Shown here piece by piece: positions 27,571 to 35,477 of a stretch of DNA of 64,000 bases. Position 1 is the first letter of the stretch. The number at the start of each line of letters is the position of its first letter. The stretch spans positions 62,001-126,000 of the forward strand of contig CAYNSO010000002.1 in NCBI GenBank assembly GCA_964399735.1, written 5' to 3'. The position numbers and the translations under genes are program-made. The notes below the pieces were generated by a model. That model worked only from the letters and a program-made list of their open reading frames with translations, was not told where the DNA came from and searched no databases. The stretch is from Fontivivens sp964399735 (GTDB lineage Bacteria; Zhuqueibacterota; Zhuqueibacteria; Residuimicrobiales; Krinioviventaceae).

Positions 27571-27702
27571 AACAAACCTCCAGTTAAAAACCAATAGAAA
27601 CAAATTACGGCAAAATATATAGCAGTTTTAAATCAATTGCAAGAACAATGTTTGTCTTGGCTAATCTGTTCTGTGAATTGCAAAAGTTACTGGATCATCG
27701 CA

Positions 27703-27969
27703 TCAAGAGTACCAGCGCATGATATAAGTAGCCAGAAAAATACCAATAACGCCGATAATATTTAACTTGAACGTAAAGCCAATTGTAAAGGTAATCAAAA
27801 TCAAATTGATCGTCGCCGGTGAAAAACCAAAACTGACAGAACGCAAAAAGAATTCACGAACAATTCCATCCGGTAACAAAAGCGCAATAACTTCTCCCAA
27901 CACACCCCCGATAAGAGCGCCAAGAAAAATAACAATAATGATTCGGCATATAGTGTGAGAATTTCTCAT
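27703..27969 (-). CDS. DUF4321 small membrane protein
   Basis: 88 residues with three predicted TM helices. The pattern (GALIGGVLGEVIALLLPDG, REFFLRSVSFGFSPATINL and a final RWYS) matches the DUF4321 family, which is widespread and of unknown function. It stands alone between pssA and the tat genes, with gaps of about 130 nt on each side. Confidence 0.8.
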   Translation of the reverse strand: MRNSHTICRIIIVIFLGALIGGVLGEVIALLLPDGIVREFFLRSVSFGFSPATINLILITFTIGFTFKLNIIGVIGIFLATYIMRWYS

Positions 27970-28110
27970 AGTATTATTCCTTTCACTGCACTTTCCGGAT
28001 ATAATGGTAATGGACAGGAATTCTTTAATATATTCCGAGTTGTAAATATTATATTCTGGACAAAGGGATGATTTACAATCAGATATTTTTTGAGTTCCAG
28101 ATAAATTACC

Positions 28111-28848
28111 CTAGTTTTCGCTTATATCAATCGCCGACTCTTTTTTATGATTAAATAATTGTTCACGCACGAAAAATACAATTCCGGATAACAGGTAAAT
28201 GAACATGAAAAGAGGTAATATAAATTCGGGAATTATAAACATCAAAAGAATTGTCACACACAGAATTAAAAGCTTGTATAGATTTGTGCCTTTCTCGCGG
28301 AGCGATAACCGCGGCAATCCTTCATATTTAATTGTACTGGCCATTAACAGGCTGACAACCGGAACAATTATTAAAAGCATTCGCAACAGAAAGTGCCAGT
28401 TAGTAGCCATGTAAAGAATAACAACGCTGGCAATGGTCACAGCGCCCATGGGCGCCGGCAGGCCGTCATACTTGTTGGAGCGGCCACTTTTGGTAACCAG
28501 AACATTGTATCGGGCCAGACGAAAAGCGGCAAACAACAAGGGTAAAAAGGCAATAAATATTCCGGTAATACCCAAACTATACAGATGAACCTGGTATAAA
28601 AGAATCGAGGGCGCCATACCGGAAGCAATCAGATCACTTAATGAATCAATCTGTAAACCAAATTGACTGCTGATACCGGAAGCGCGGGCAATTTTACCAT
28701 CCAGGGCATCAAAAATGGACGCTACAAATATAAGCCATGCAGCGTTCTGATAATTGCCGGAAATTGCCAGGATAACTGCTAAAAAACCGCAAAACAGGTT
28801 AATCGTTGTAAATAAATTGGGAACTGTAATATACTTATCTTTTTTCAT
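28111..28848 (-). CDS. pssA: CDP-diacylglycerol-serine O-phosphatidyltransferase
   Basis: 245 residues, multi-pass membrane protein. The CDP-alcohol phosphotransferase motif is complete (DALDGKIAR, then a spaced GLQIDSLSD). It makes phosphatidylserine from CDP-diacylglycerol and serine. Its 5' end overlaps psd by 14 nt. With cdsA at 60.8 kb and psd next door, the window holds the full route from phosphatidic acid to phosphatidylethanolamine. Confidence 0.93.
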   Translation of the reverse strand: MKKDKYITVPNLFTTINLFCGFLAVILAISGNYQNAAWLIFVASIFDALDGKIARASGISSQFGLQIDSLSDLIASGMAPSILLYQVHLYSLGITGIFIAFLPLLFAAFRLARYNVLVTKSGRSNKYDGLPAPMGAVTIASVVILYMATNWHFLLRMLLIIVPVVSLLMASTIKYEGLPRLSLREKGTNLYKLLILCVTILLMFIIPEFILPLFMFIYLLSGIVFFVREQLFNHKKESAIDISEN

Positions 28849-29485
28849 TGATCCGTGCGATTACGCTTTCTCCTGCGCGCAACCTGTCTCCTTGTTTAAT
28901 TGTTATTTTTGCCCAATCCGGCAAAAAGACTTCTACCCTGGAACCAAATTTAATAATACCAAATTTCTGCCCCGTTTCAACTTGCTGACCGAATTTCAAA
29001 TTACAGACTATACGCCGGGCTATCATTCCGGTGATTTGCTTGAAAGCAAACTTGCCATAAGGGGTTTCCAGGCCAATAAAAGAATGCACATTATGTTGTG
29101 AAGCGCTATCAAGATTGGCGCGATGATAAGTTGAACCACTATATTTTAAATACTCGACCGTTCCGGTAAAGGGGATATAATTCACATGTACATCAAATAT
29201 CGTCATAAATATTGTAATGCGTGTAACCTGAGAATCTATAAACACGGGTTCTTTAACCTGGCAGATATCAATCACCCGGCCATCAGCCGGTGATATAACA
29301 GCATACGGATCAACAGGTGGAACTCTGTGCGGGTCACGGAAAAAGTAAACCGAAAATAATGCCAGCAACACGCTCAAGCCGGAAAAAACATACATTAAAT
29401 TGTTATTGTATACCTTGCCGACGATTCCGAAAATAATTCCGAAAAAAAGTATACCCAAAATTGTTGTCAAGCCTTCTTTACTCAT
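28835..29485 (-). CDS. psd: Phosphatidylserine decarboxylase proenzyme (short type)
   Basis: 216 residues, matching the short bacterial/archaeal PSD type rather than the 300-residue E. coli enzyme. Two hydrophobic N-terminal segments anchor it. IIKFGSRVEVFLP contains the Gly-Ser self-cleavage site that creates the pyruvoyl group; PVFIDSQVTRITIFMTIFDVH and YIPFTGTVEY are family blocks. It decarboxylates phosphatidylserine to phosphatidylethanolamine at the membrane and overlaps pssA. Confidence 0.93.
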   Translation of the reverse strand: MSKEGLTTILGILFFGIIFGIVGKVYNNNLMYVFSGLSVLLALFSVYFFRDPHRVPPVDPYAVISPADGRVIDICQVKEPVFIDSQVTRITIFMTIFDVHVNYIPFTGTVEYLKYSGSTYHRANLDSASQHNVHSFIGLETPYGKFAFKQITGMIARRIVCNLKFGQQVETGQKFGIIKFGSRVEVFLPDWAKITIKQGDRLRAGESVIARINEKR

Positions 29486-29494
29486 TGGCGCCTG

Positions 29495-30193
29495 CTAGAA
29501 TAATTTAGCGTTCAAAGTCTCGATCAGGGTATCCAGATATTTCTTATCTGCAGCCTGGTCTGTATTTAGAATCATTTCGTTGGTTTCCGCATCTATGATA
29601 TGGATTGTGTCAAGGCAAATTTCACTACCAACAATTAACCGGTTATCTTTATAACGGGCAAATTCAAGTTTAAAATCTGCCAGTTTAAAAGCACGTCGGC
29701 GAAAATAATCTTTAAGGATTACATTAATCTTGTTGATAAGGCGACGCATTTCTTTCAATTCCCCGGCTGTTGCTGTACCAAAAGAAATAATATGATCTTC
29801 TGTGATGATCTGCTCCTGGTCATCGTTATTTTTCAAATAGAATTCGATGAGTGGGCAATCCAGTTCCTTACCTTCTGCAACGCCAAAATTTTTAACCAGG
29901 CTACCGGTAGCAATATTACGAATACATAGGGTAACCGGTATCTGGTTCACTTTTCTGACACACATTTTGGTTTCAGAAATAATCTTGATAAAGTGCGAAA
30001 AAATGTGGTAACTGCTCAGCACTTTAAAAATGTGCGAAGAAAATTGATTGGTGAACTCGGCTTTGTTTTTAATTTTTACAACTTTTGCTGCCGGGCCTGT
30101 TAAATAATCATCCTTAAATTCCTGTACAAGTTCATTTTCATTTGTTGATTGATGAATAATCTTTGTCGGGGTTTCAAGAATAACAGTTTTCAA
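29495..30193 (-). CDS. purC: SAICAR synthetase
   Basis: 232 residues beginning at a TTG codon with AAAGGAG a few bases upstream. It joins CAIR and aspartate in purine synthesis using ATP. Family blocks include IPVTLCIRNIATGSLVKNFGV, PLIEFYLKNNDDQ and FKLADFKLEFARY. It lies 12 nt after purB, a functional pairing since PurB acts on the PurC product. Confidence 0.95.
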   Translation of the reverse strand: MKTVILETPTKIIHQSTNENELVQEFKDDYLTGPAAKVVKIKNKAEFTNQFSSHIFKVLSSYHIFSHFIKIISETKMCVRKVNQIPVTLCIRNIATGSLVKNFGVAEGKELDCPLIEFYLKNNDDQEQIITEDHIISFGTATAGELKEMRRLINKINVILKDYFRRRAFKLADFKLEFARYKDNRLIVGSEICLDTIHIIDAETNEMILNTDQAADKKYLDTLIETLNAKLF

Positions 30194-30205
30194 ATCAATT
30201 CTCCT

Positions 30206-31510
30206 TTATAATGTATCCAGTAAATTCAATCTTTTAAAAATAAAATCGACATGCTTTAATGCAGCTTTTTCATCAAAACACAAGTCAATAATTTCGGGGG
30301 CAAGTATTTTTAATACTCGTTGATCAGAACGGATTACTGTTTTAAAATCGAGCCCCTCTTGCCAGCATTTCATGGCATTTTCCTGAACAATTTTATAAGC
30401 TTCTTCCCGGCTTGTACCGTTTTCGGTTAATGCCAGTAATAATGGCTGTGAAAAAATCAAACCCCTGGTGATATGCAAATTTTTTAACATATTTTCAGGG
30501 TAAACAACCAGGTTATCCAGAATTTTGGCAAGACGGGTCAACATGTAATCAGTAAGAATACAGCTATCCGGGAAAATAACCCGCTCCACGGATGAGTGGC
30601 TGATATCGCGTTCATGCCACAAGGCAACATTCTCATAGGCAGCCATAGCATTACTGCGCAACAACCGGGCAAGTCCGGTAATATTTTCAGAGCCAATTGG
30701 ATTCCGTTTATGCGGCATGGCCGAAGAACCTTTTTGTCCTTTGCTGAAGGGCTCTTCGGCTTCCAGCACTTCGGTTCTTTGCAAATGGCGAATTTCAATA
30801 GCAATTTTTTCCACAGTACAGCCGATTAATGCCAGGGCATTGATAAATTGAGCGTGTAAATCACGCTGAATCACCTGGGTCGAAACCGGCGCCGGTGTTA
30901 ATCCCAGTTCCCGACAGACAATTTCTTCAACCTGCGGGTCAATAAAAGCAAAAGTACCAACCACCCCTGAAATCATTCCAACCGATATGGCCTTGACAGC
31001 CGCTTGCAAACGGGCAAGATTTCGGTTCATTTCATCATACCACAAGGCGAATTTAAGGCCGAATGAGGTAGGTTCGGCATGGATACCATGACTGCGGCCG
31101 ACACAAACTGTATGTTTGTGAGTTAAAGCCTGCCGCTTCAGAACTGCCAGCAAATCTTGCAAATCTTTTTCAATCAAATGCGCAGCCTGGCGCGTTACAA
31201 GAGCTAACGAAGTATCGAGTAGATCAGAAGATGTCATACCCAGATGAATAAAGCGTGATTCTGGACCAACATATTCGCCGACATTGGTTAAAAAGGCGAT
31301 AACATCATGTTTAACAAGGGTTTCAATTTCCAAAATCCTTTCAACCGAAAAATCAGCTTTATCTGCAATGACCTGGGTAGTGCCTGCAGGTATTCTGCCA
31401 AGTTGTTCCTGGGCGCGGCATGCGGCAATTTCTACTGTGAGCCAGGTGCGGTATTTATTGTTGTCACTCCAAATTTCACCCATTTCCGGGCGGGTATAAC
31501 GGCTTATCAT
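30206..31510 (-). CDS. purB: Adenylosuccinate lyase
   Basis: 434 residues from the ATG at 31510, which overlaps the htrA stop by one base (TGATG) and has GAGGG upstream; a TTG one codon earlier is the alternative. The fumarase/aspartase-superfamily signature SSAMPHKRNPIGSEN contains the catalytic Ser. GMTSSDLLDTS and GRSHGIHAEPTSFG are further family blocks. It acts twice in purine synthesis, on SAICAR and on adenylosuccinate. Confidence 0.96.
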   Translation of the reverse strand: MISRYTRPEMGEIWSDNNKYRTWLTVEIAACRAQEQLGRIPAGTTQVIADKADFSVERILEIETLVKHDVIAFLTNVGEYVGPESRFIHLGMTSSDLLDTSLALVTRQAAHLIEKDLQDLLAVLKRQALTHKHTVCVGRSHGIHAEPTSFGLKFALWYDEMNRNLARLQAAVKAISVGMISGVVGTFAFIDPQVEEIVCRELGLTPAPVSTQVIQRDLHAQFINALALIGCTVEKIAIEIRHLQRTEVLEAEEPFSKGQKGSSAMPHKRNPIGSENITGLARLLRSNAMAAYENVALWHERDISHSSVERVIFPDSCILTDYMLTRLAKILDNLVVYPENMLKNLHITRGLIFSQPLLLALTENGTSREEAYKIVQENAMKCWQEGLDFKTVIRSDQRVLKILAPEIIDLCFDEKAALKHVDFIFKRLNLLDTL

Positions 31511-32736
31511 CAATACCCTCGTCTTTGTCTTTTGGGGTTGCTTGTCAACATTACTTTAACATTGAAATTTCTATGATCGCGATAAATATTTAAATCCAGG
31601 GAATCACCTACTTTGAGATCCTGGTTGTTGATAATTATACTTATTTCGTCGGCAGAATTAACCGGGGCGTCATTGATAGCCAAAATAATATCACCAACTT
31701 TCAAGCCGGCTTTTTCAGCCGGACTGCGTTTTTCGATATCAGTGATAATGGCGCCTTGTGTAGTTTTTAAACCAAGATACTGGGCAACCGCCGGAGAAAC
31801 CAGATCATAATGGATACCTGTCCAAAAACTGCGTTCCACATAACCATTGTTCATTAAATCATTGAGGATCTTTTTTACGCGGTTAACGGGAATAGCAAAG
31901 CCCAAACCAATACTTGAAGTGCGCGTTTCGCTGCCGGAGATGATCCAGGTATTGATACCAATTACTTCGCCATTACAATTTACCAAAGGGCCACCGCTGT
32001 TGCCGCCATTAATTGCAGCGTCGGTTTGCAGCATATCTTCAAACAGCCGGTCATTACTTTGTTTACCAAAATCCTGATCTTTGGCGCTGATCACACCAAC
32101 TGTAACAGTTGGTTTGGAAGTAATATCAAACAAACCAAACGGATTACCAATAGCAATCGCCCATTCACCAATAATTACATCGTCGGAATCACCCAATGGA
32201 GCAGAAGGGAAACTGCCGTCTCCCTCAATTTTTAGCACAGCAATATCTGTTTCATAATCTTCCCCGATTTTTCGGGCTTTGTATTGCCTGCCACCTACAC
32301 GGGTGACTATAATTTCAGTAGCATTTTCAACAACATGCTGGTTGGTTAAAATATAGCCTTCGGAAGAAAAAATAAAGCCCGACCCCAAACTCTGCACCTG
32401 TTTTTCAAATGTAGGCCATTCGCGAAAAAAATGCCGGAAAAACGGATCATCAAAGAAAGGATTATTTGAATAATAACGCTGTACCTGGGTGATATTTATT
32501 CCCACAACAGCAGGGCTAACCATTTCAATAGCCTGAGTAATGGCATTACGACGGGAATTTTCAACCGAAATAAAAGTATTATCACTGGTATTATTACCCT
32601 GAGTATAGTAATTTCTTTGCCGGGCAGCCTCGGCAGCTGGAATACACTGAGCTACGGGCAGCAACAAATCACTTGATAAAACCCAAATCAGTAGAGTTAA
32701 AAAACAAGGGTAATATTTTTTGGTACTAGTAATCAT
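31510..32736 (-). CDS. HtrA/DegP-type trypsin-like serine protease
   Basis: 408 residues from the ATG at 32736 (an in-frame TTG lies two codons upstream). An N-terminal hydrophobic signal/anchor (about 10-32) exports it. The protease domain has His136 (LTNQHVVE), Asp166 (ETDIAVLKI) and Ser249 (GGNSGGPLV), all intact. One PDZ domain follows (GAIITDIEKRSPAEKAGLKVGDIIL). It probably degrades misfolded envelope proteins. One PDZ makes it DegS-like in layout, although its signal sequence also allows a soluble DegQ-like form. Confidence 0.92.
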   Translation of the reverse strand: MITSTKKYYPCFLTLLIWVLSSDLLLPVAQCIPAAEAARQRNYYTQGNNTSDNTFISVENSRRNAITQAIEMVSPAVVGINITQVQRYYSNNPFFDDPFFRHFFREWPTFEKQVQSLGSGFIFSSEGYILTNQHVVENATEIIVTRVGGRQYKARKIGEDYETDIAVLKIEGDGSFPSAPLGDSDDVIIGEWAIAIGNPFGLFDITSKPTVTVGVISAKDQDFGKQSNDRLFEDMLQTDAAINGGNSGGPLVNCNGEVIGINTWIISGSETRTSSIGLGFAIPVNRVKKILNDLMNNGYVERSFWTGIHYDLVSPAVAQYLGLKTTQGAIITDIEKRSPAEKAGLKVGDIILAINDAPVNSADEISIIINNQDLKVGDSLDLNIYRDHRNFNVKVMLTSNPKRQRRGY

Positions 32737-32763
32737 AAACAATCTATATATAAAAATACCTGT

Positions 32764-33408
32764 CTATTTCGAAATTTTATCCCAATCTTTCAGAAAACTC
32801 TGAATACCGGCATCGGTTAATGGGTGTTTGATTAATTTTTCAATAACGGTAAACGGAATTGTAGCAATGTGCGCGCCGATCAATGCGGACGTTTGCACGT
32901 GCCCGATACTGCGAATACTTGCCACAACTACTTCGGTTGTAAATCCATAATTCTCATAAATTTGCAAAATCTGTTCCACCATTTCCATGCCATTTTGACC
33001 GGTATCATCCAGCCGACCAACAAACGGACAGACATACGAAGCGCCGGCTTTGGCGGCGGCCAAAGCTTGCATGGCGCTAAATATCAGGGTAACATTAGTT
33101 TTAATCCCCTCTTTTTCCAAAGTATTAACGGCCATCAAGCCATCTTTAGTGGCAGGAATTTTTATAACAATATTTTTATGAATTTTTGCCAGGTTCATGC
33201 TTTCGGCAATAATCTCATCAGCGTCAAGACTGATCGCTTCGGCACATACCGGGCCATCAACAATATCACAGATCGCTTTATAAATTTCTTCCGGTGTACC
33301 TTTTTCTTTGGCCAGTAAAGTGGGGTTGGTCGTAACACCATCAGCCAAACCCAGATCGACTGCTTTTTGAATTTCTTCAACATTGGCGGAATCGATAAAA
33401 AACTTCAT
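32764..33408 (-). CDS. Transaldolase / fructose-6-phosphate aldolase-like protein (TalC type)
   Basis: 214 residues from the ATG at 33408, which has GGAGTG upstream. Short TalC/FSA-type aldolase: MKFFIDSANVEEIQKA, GVTTNPTLLAKE, and the Schiff-base Lys in NIVIKIPATKDG. It is a cytoplasmic TIM barrel that moves dihydroxyacetone units or cleaves fructose-6-phosphate. Proteins of this length split into transaldolases and aldolases that cannot be told apart with certainty by eye. Confidence 0.9.
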   Translation of the reverse strand: MKFFIDSANVEEIQKAVDLGLADGVTTNPTLLAKEKGTPEEIYKAICDIVDGPVCAEAISLDADEIIAESMNLAKIHKNIVIKIPATKDGLMAVNTLEKEGIKTNVTLIFSAMQALAAAKAGASYVCPFVGRLDDTGQNGMEMVEQILQIYENYGFTTEVVVASIRSIGHVQTSALIGAHIATIPFTVIEKLIKHPLTDAGIQSFLKDWDKISK

Positions 33409-33427
33409 TGTCACTCCATTTCTTTAA

Positions 33428-33443
33428 TGAACGAATTTGTTCA
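33428..33443. promoter_or_regulatory. Near-palindrome upstream of the aldolase
   Basis: TGAACgAATTtGTTCA, a 16-nt dyad with one mismatched pair, lies in the leader of the aldolase about 20 nt ahead of its start. It could be an operator or chance. Confidence 0.25.
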
Positions 33444-33582
33444 CTGGTTTTTACAATTTTTCAAGAGTTTAAAATACCAGAAAATCAAAGTCTCTTTTAT
33501 TTATGCATCCGATTATTGTTAAAAGAAAACCGGATAGAATGTCAGATTGGAACAATCAGAATATAGAACCAAAATCTGATGA

Positions 33583-33610
33583 ATTATAATATACTAAATT
33601 CAATAATCAA
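33583..33610 (-). promoter_or_regulatory. Promoter for the aldolase-htrA-pur run
   Basis: On the minus strand TTGATT (33610-33605), a 16-nt spacer and TATAAT (33588-33583), a strong -10. It lies just downstream of the truA stop and gives a leader of roughly 165 nt. Confidence 0.5.
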
Positions 33611-33646
33611 TTTGTACTTTTTTTATGAAAAACAAAAAAAACAAAA

Positions 33647-34375
33647 TTAGTACATAACATTGGTCAAAAACAAACCCTGCGGTGGCACGGTTGGGCCGGC
33701 AAGTGTGCGATCCCTGGCCTCCAATATTGCCTTAAATTGCGGCAGGGTTGTGGATTCCTTGCCGATCTTTATAAATGTGCCAACTAGAATTCTTACCATA
33801 TTATGTAAAAAACGGTTTGCAATTATTTCAAAAATCAGTTTATCATTATCCCGCCGCCACGTAGCATGGGAAACATCGCAGAGATAATGATTGACATCTG
33901 CGCCGGTTTGACAAAATGATTGAAAATCATGCGATCCCAATATTAACTGACACGCTTCTTGCATTAATGATAAATTCAGAGGTTCATTAAAATACCAGGC
34001 ATACTGACGGCCAATTGCAACCGGTTTTGTTAAAATATAGTAATGATAGGTTCGCGCCCGGGCGCTAAAACGCGAACTAAAATTTTCATGAACTTGTTGG
34101 GCATCATTAACACGGATATCGCGCGGCAGAATTGCATTGCAGCCGACGTGAAACACATAATCCGGTAATTTGCTATTGGTGAAGAAATTTAAAACTTGCC
34201 CGGTGGCATGAACACCGGAATCGGTTCGACCGGCAGCAGTAACCCGGATTTTTTCACAGGTAAGCTGCGATAATGCCTGTTCCAGTTCCGCCTGCACGGT
34301 TCTTACTTGCGGTTGAATTTGCCATCCGCAAAAATCAGTGCCGTCATATTCGATTATCAATTTTATATTACGCAT
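33647..34375 (-). CDS. truA: tRNA pseudouridine(38-40) synthase
   Basis: 242 residues from the ATG at 34375; a GTG start at 34411 would add 12 residues and overlap ecfT. The catalytic Asp lies in AAGRTDSGVHATGQV, and IEYDGTDFCGWQIQ is the N-terminal family block. It modifies U38-U40 in tRNA anticodon arms. The ecfT-truA pair is common in Firmicutes and other bacteria. Confidence 0.94.
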   Translation of the reverse strand: MRNIKLIIEYDGTDFCGWQIQPQVRTVQAELEQALSQLTCEKIRVTAAGRTDSGVHATGQVLNFFTNSKLPDYVFHVGCNAILPRDIRVNDAQQVHENFSSRFSARARTYHYYILTKPVAIGRQYAWYFNEPLNLSLMQEACQLILGSHDFQSFCQTGADVNHYLCDVSHATWRRDNDKLIFEIIANRFLHNMVRILVGTFIKIGKESTTLPQFKAILEARDRTLAGPTVPPQGLFLTNVMY

Positions 34376-34388
34376 AACCTGGGGTACA

Positions 34389-35195
34389 TCATAGCAGTTG
34401 ATAATAAACACTGATTCCAGTTAATATGATACACATTACAAGTACAAAATAATCAGTTGTAGTATAGTGCAATATCTTGTAACCCGTTCGGCGCTCGCCA
34501 CCCGAATAACATCGGGAATCCATTGCCAGGGCTAATTCATCGGCGCGCCGAAATGCGGAAATGAACAGGGGCAATATTAACGGAATAATACTTTTTACAC
34601 GATTGATAATATGACCTTCAAAAGAAGCCCCTCGCGAGAGTTGGGCATTTTTTATTTTCTGTGCTTCCTCAATCAGAGCTGGAATAAATCGCAATGACAA
34701 TGTCAGCATCATAACTATTTCATGGGTTGGCACCCGTAATCTTTTCAATGGTTTAAGAATTTGCTCCAGGGCATCTGTTAACTCAACAGGTGAAGTAGTC
34801 AGGGTTAATAGCGCTGCCAGAATAATAAGCACAATCAGTCGTAATGAATATTTCAACCCTAACAAAATACCGTCAGCAGTAATTTGCATTCCGGCAAACG
34901 GGATTTCCAGCAACATTCGCCCGGGCGTCCAGAATAAATGGACAATGATTGTCAGGACAAACAGCCAGATAAAAGGACGTAAATTTCCAAAAATCAAACC
35001 GGCTGGAATATGCGACAATAAAGTGACCGATACAAGAACCAATAAAAAAACAAAAATAATCAGTGGTCGATTGGAGATCAGTAAGCCGGTCATCAGCATA
35101 AAAACAGAGAATAATTTTGTTCTGGGGTCCAACCGGTGTATAAGAGATTCTCCCGGAAAATATTGACCCAAAGTTATATCATTCATAAATGCCAT
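34389..35195 (-). CDS. ecfT: Energy-coupling factor transporter membrane subunit (EcfT/CbiQ)
   Basis: 268 residues with about five TM helices. GESLIHRLDPRTKL is the N-terminal family block, and two Arg-containing coupling motifs (SRGAS and DSRCYSGG) contact the ATPases. EcfT joins vitamin- or metal-specific S components to EcfA ATPases. No ecfA or S-component gene is present in the window, so this EcfT must use partners encoded elsewhere. The ATG at 35195 has no clear ribosome binding site and the predicted transcript start lies only about 10 nt upstream; an ATG at 35186 is an alternative. Confidence 0.88.
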   Translation of the reverse strand: MAFMNDITLGQYFPGESLIHRLDPRTKLFSVFMLMTGLLISNRPLIIFVFLLVLVSVTLLSHIPAGLIFGNLRPFIWLFVLTIIVHLFWTPGRMLLEIPFAGMQITADGILLGLKYSLRLIVLIILAALLTLTTSPVELTDALEQILKPLKRLRVPTHEIVMMLTLSLRFIPALIEEAQKIKNAQLSRGASFEGHIINRVKSIIPLILPLFISAFRRADELALAMDSRCYSGGERRTGYKILHYTTTDYFVLVMCIILTGISVYYQLL

Positions 35196-35212
35196 AATTT
35201 ATTCAAAAATAT

Positions 35213-35240
35213 AATATAGGAAATTAAAGCCAGAAATCAA
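35213..35240 (-). promoter_or_regulatory. Promoter for ecfT-truA
   Basis: On the minus strand TTGATT (35240-35235), a 16-nt spacer and TATATT (35218-35213), leaving almost no untranslated leader before ecfT. Confidence 0.35.
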
Positions 35241-35432
35241 ATAAAAACCTGACAGCCGGAATGAGGTAAAACCTGGTAACCCAAAGTGAGAAATAGTTTG
35301 ATAAAAATTGCCAATTGAAAGAAAAAAAATCATATATCATATAGTTTTACTTGATATTTCAGGTTTTTTTTTCAATATTACAGCTGTTCATTTTTGTACA
35401 ATATTAGTTGCGGGATCGGATCGAATCTTAAT

Positions 35433-35450
35433 TAAATTGGCGCCAATTTA
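35433..35450. promoter_or_regulatory. 18-nt perfect palindrome upstream of the OPT transporter
   Basis: TAAATTGGCGCCAATTTA is a perfect dyad placed 28 nt before the transporter start, and downstream of a TACAAT that could be a -10. Its position suits a repressor operator. Confidence 0.45.
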
Positions 35451-35477
35451 TTCTAAATGGTAGCTGGAGGAAAATTT

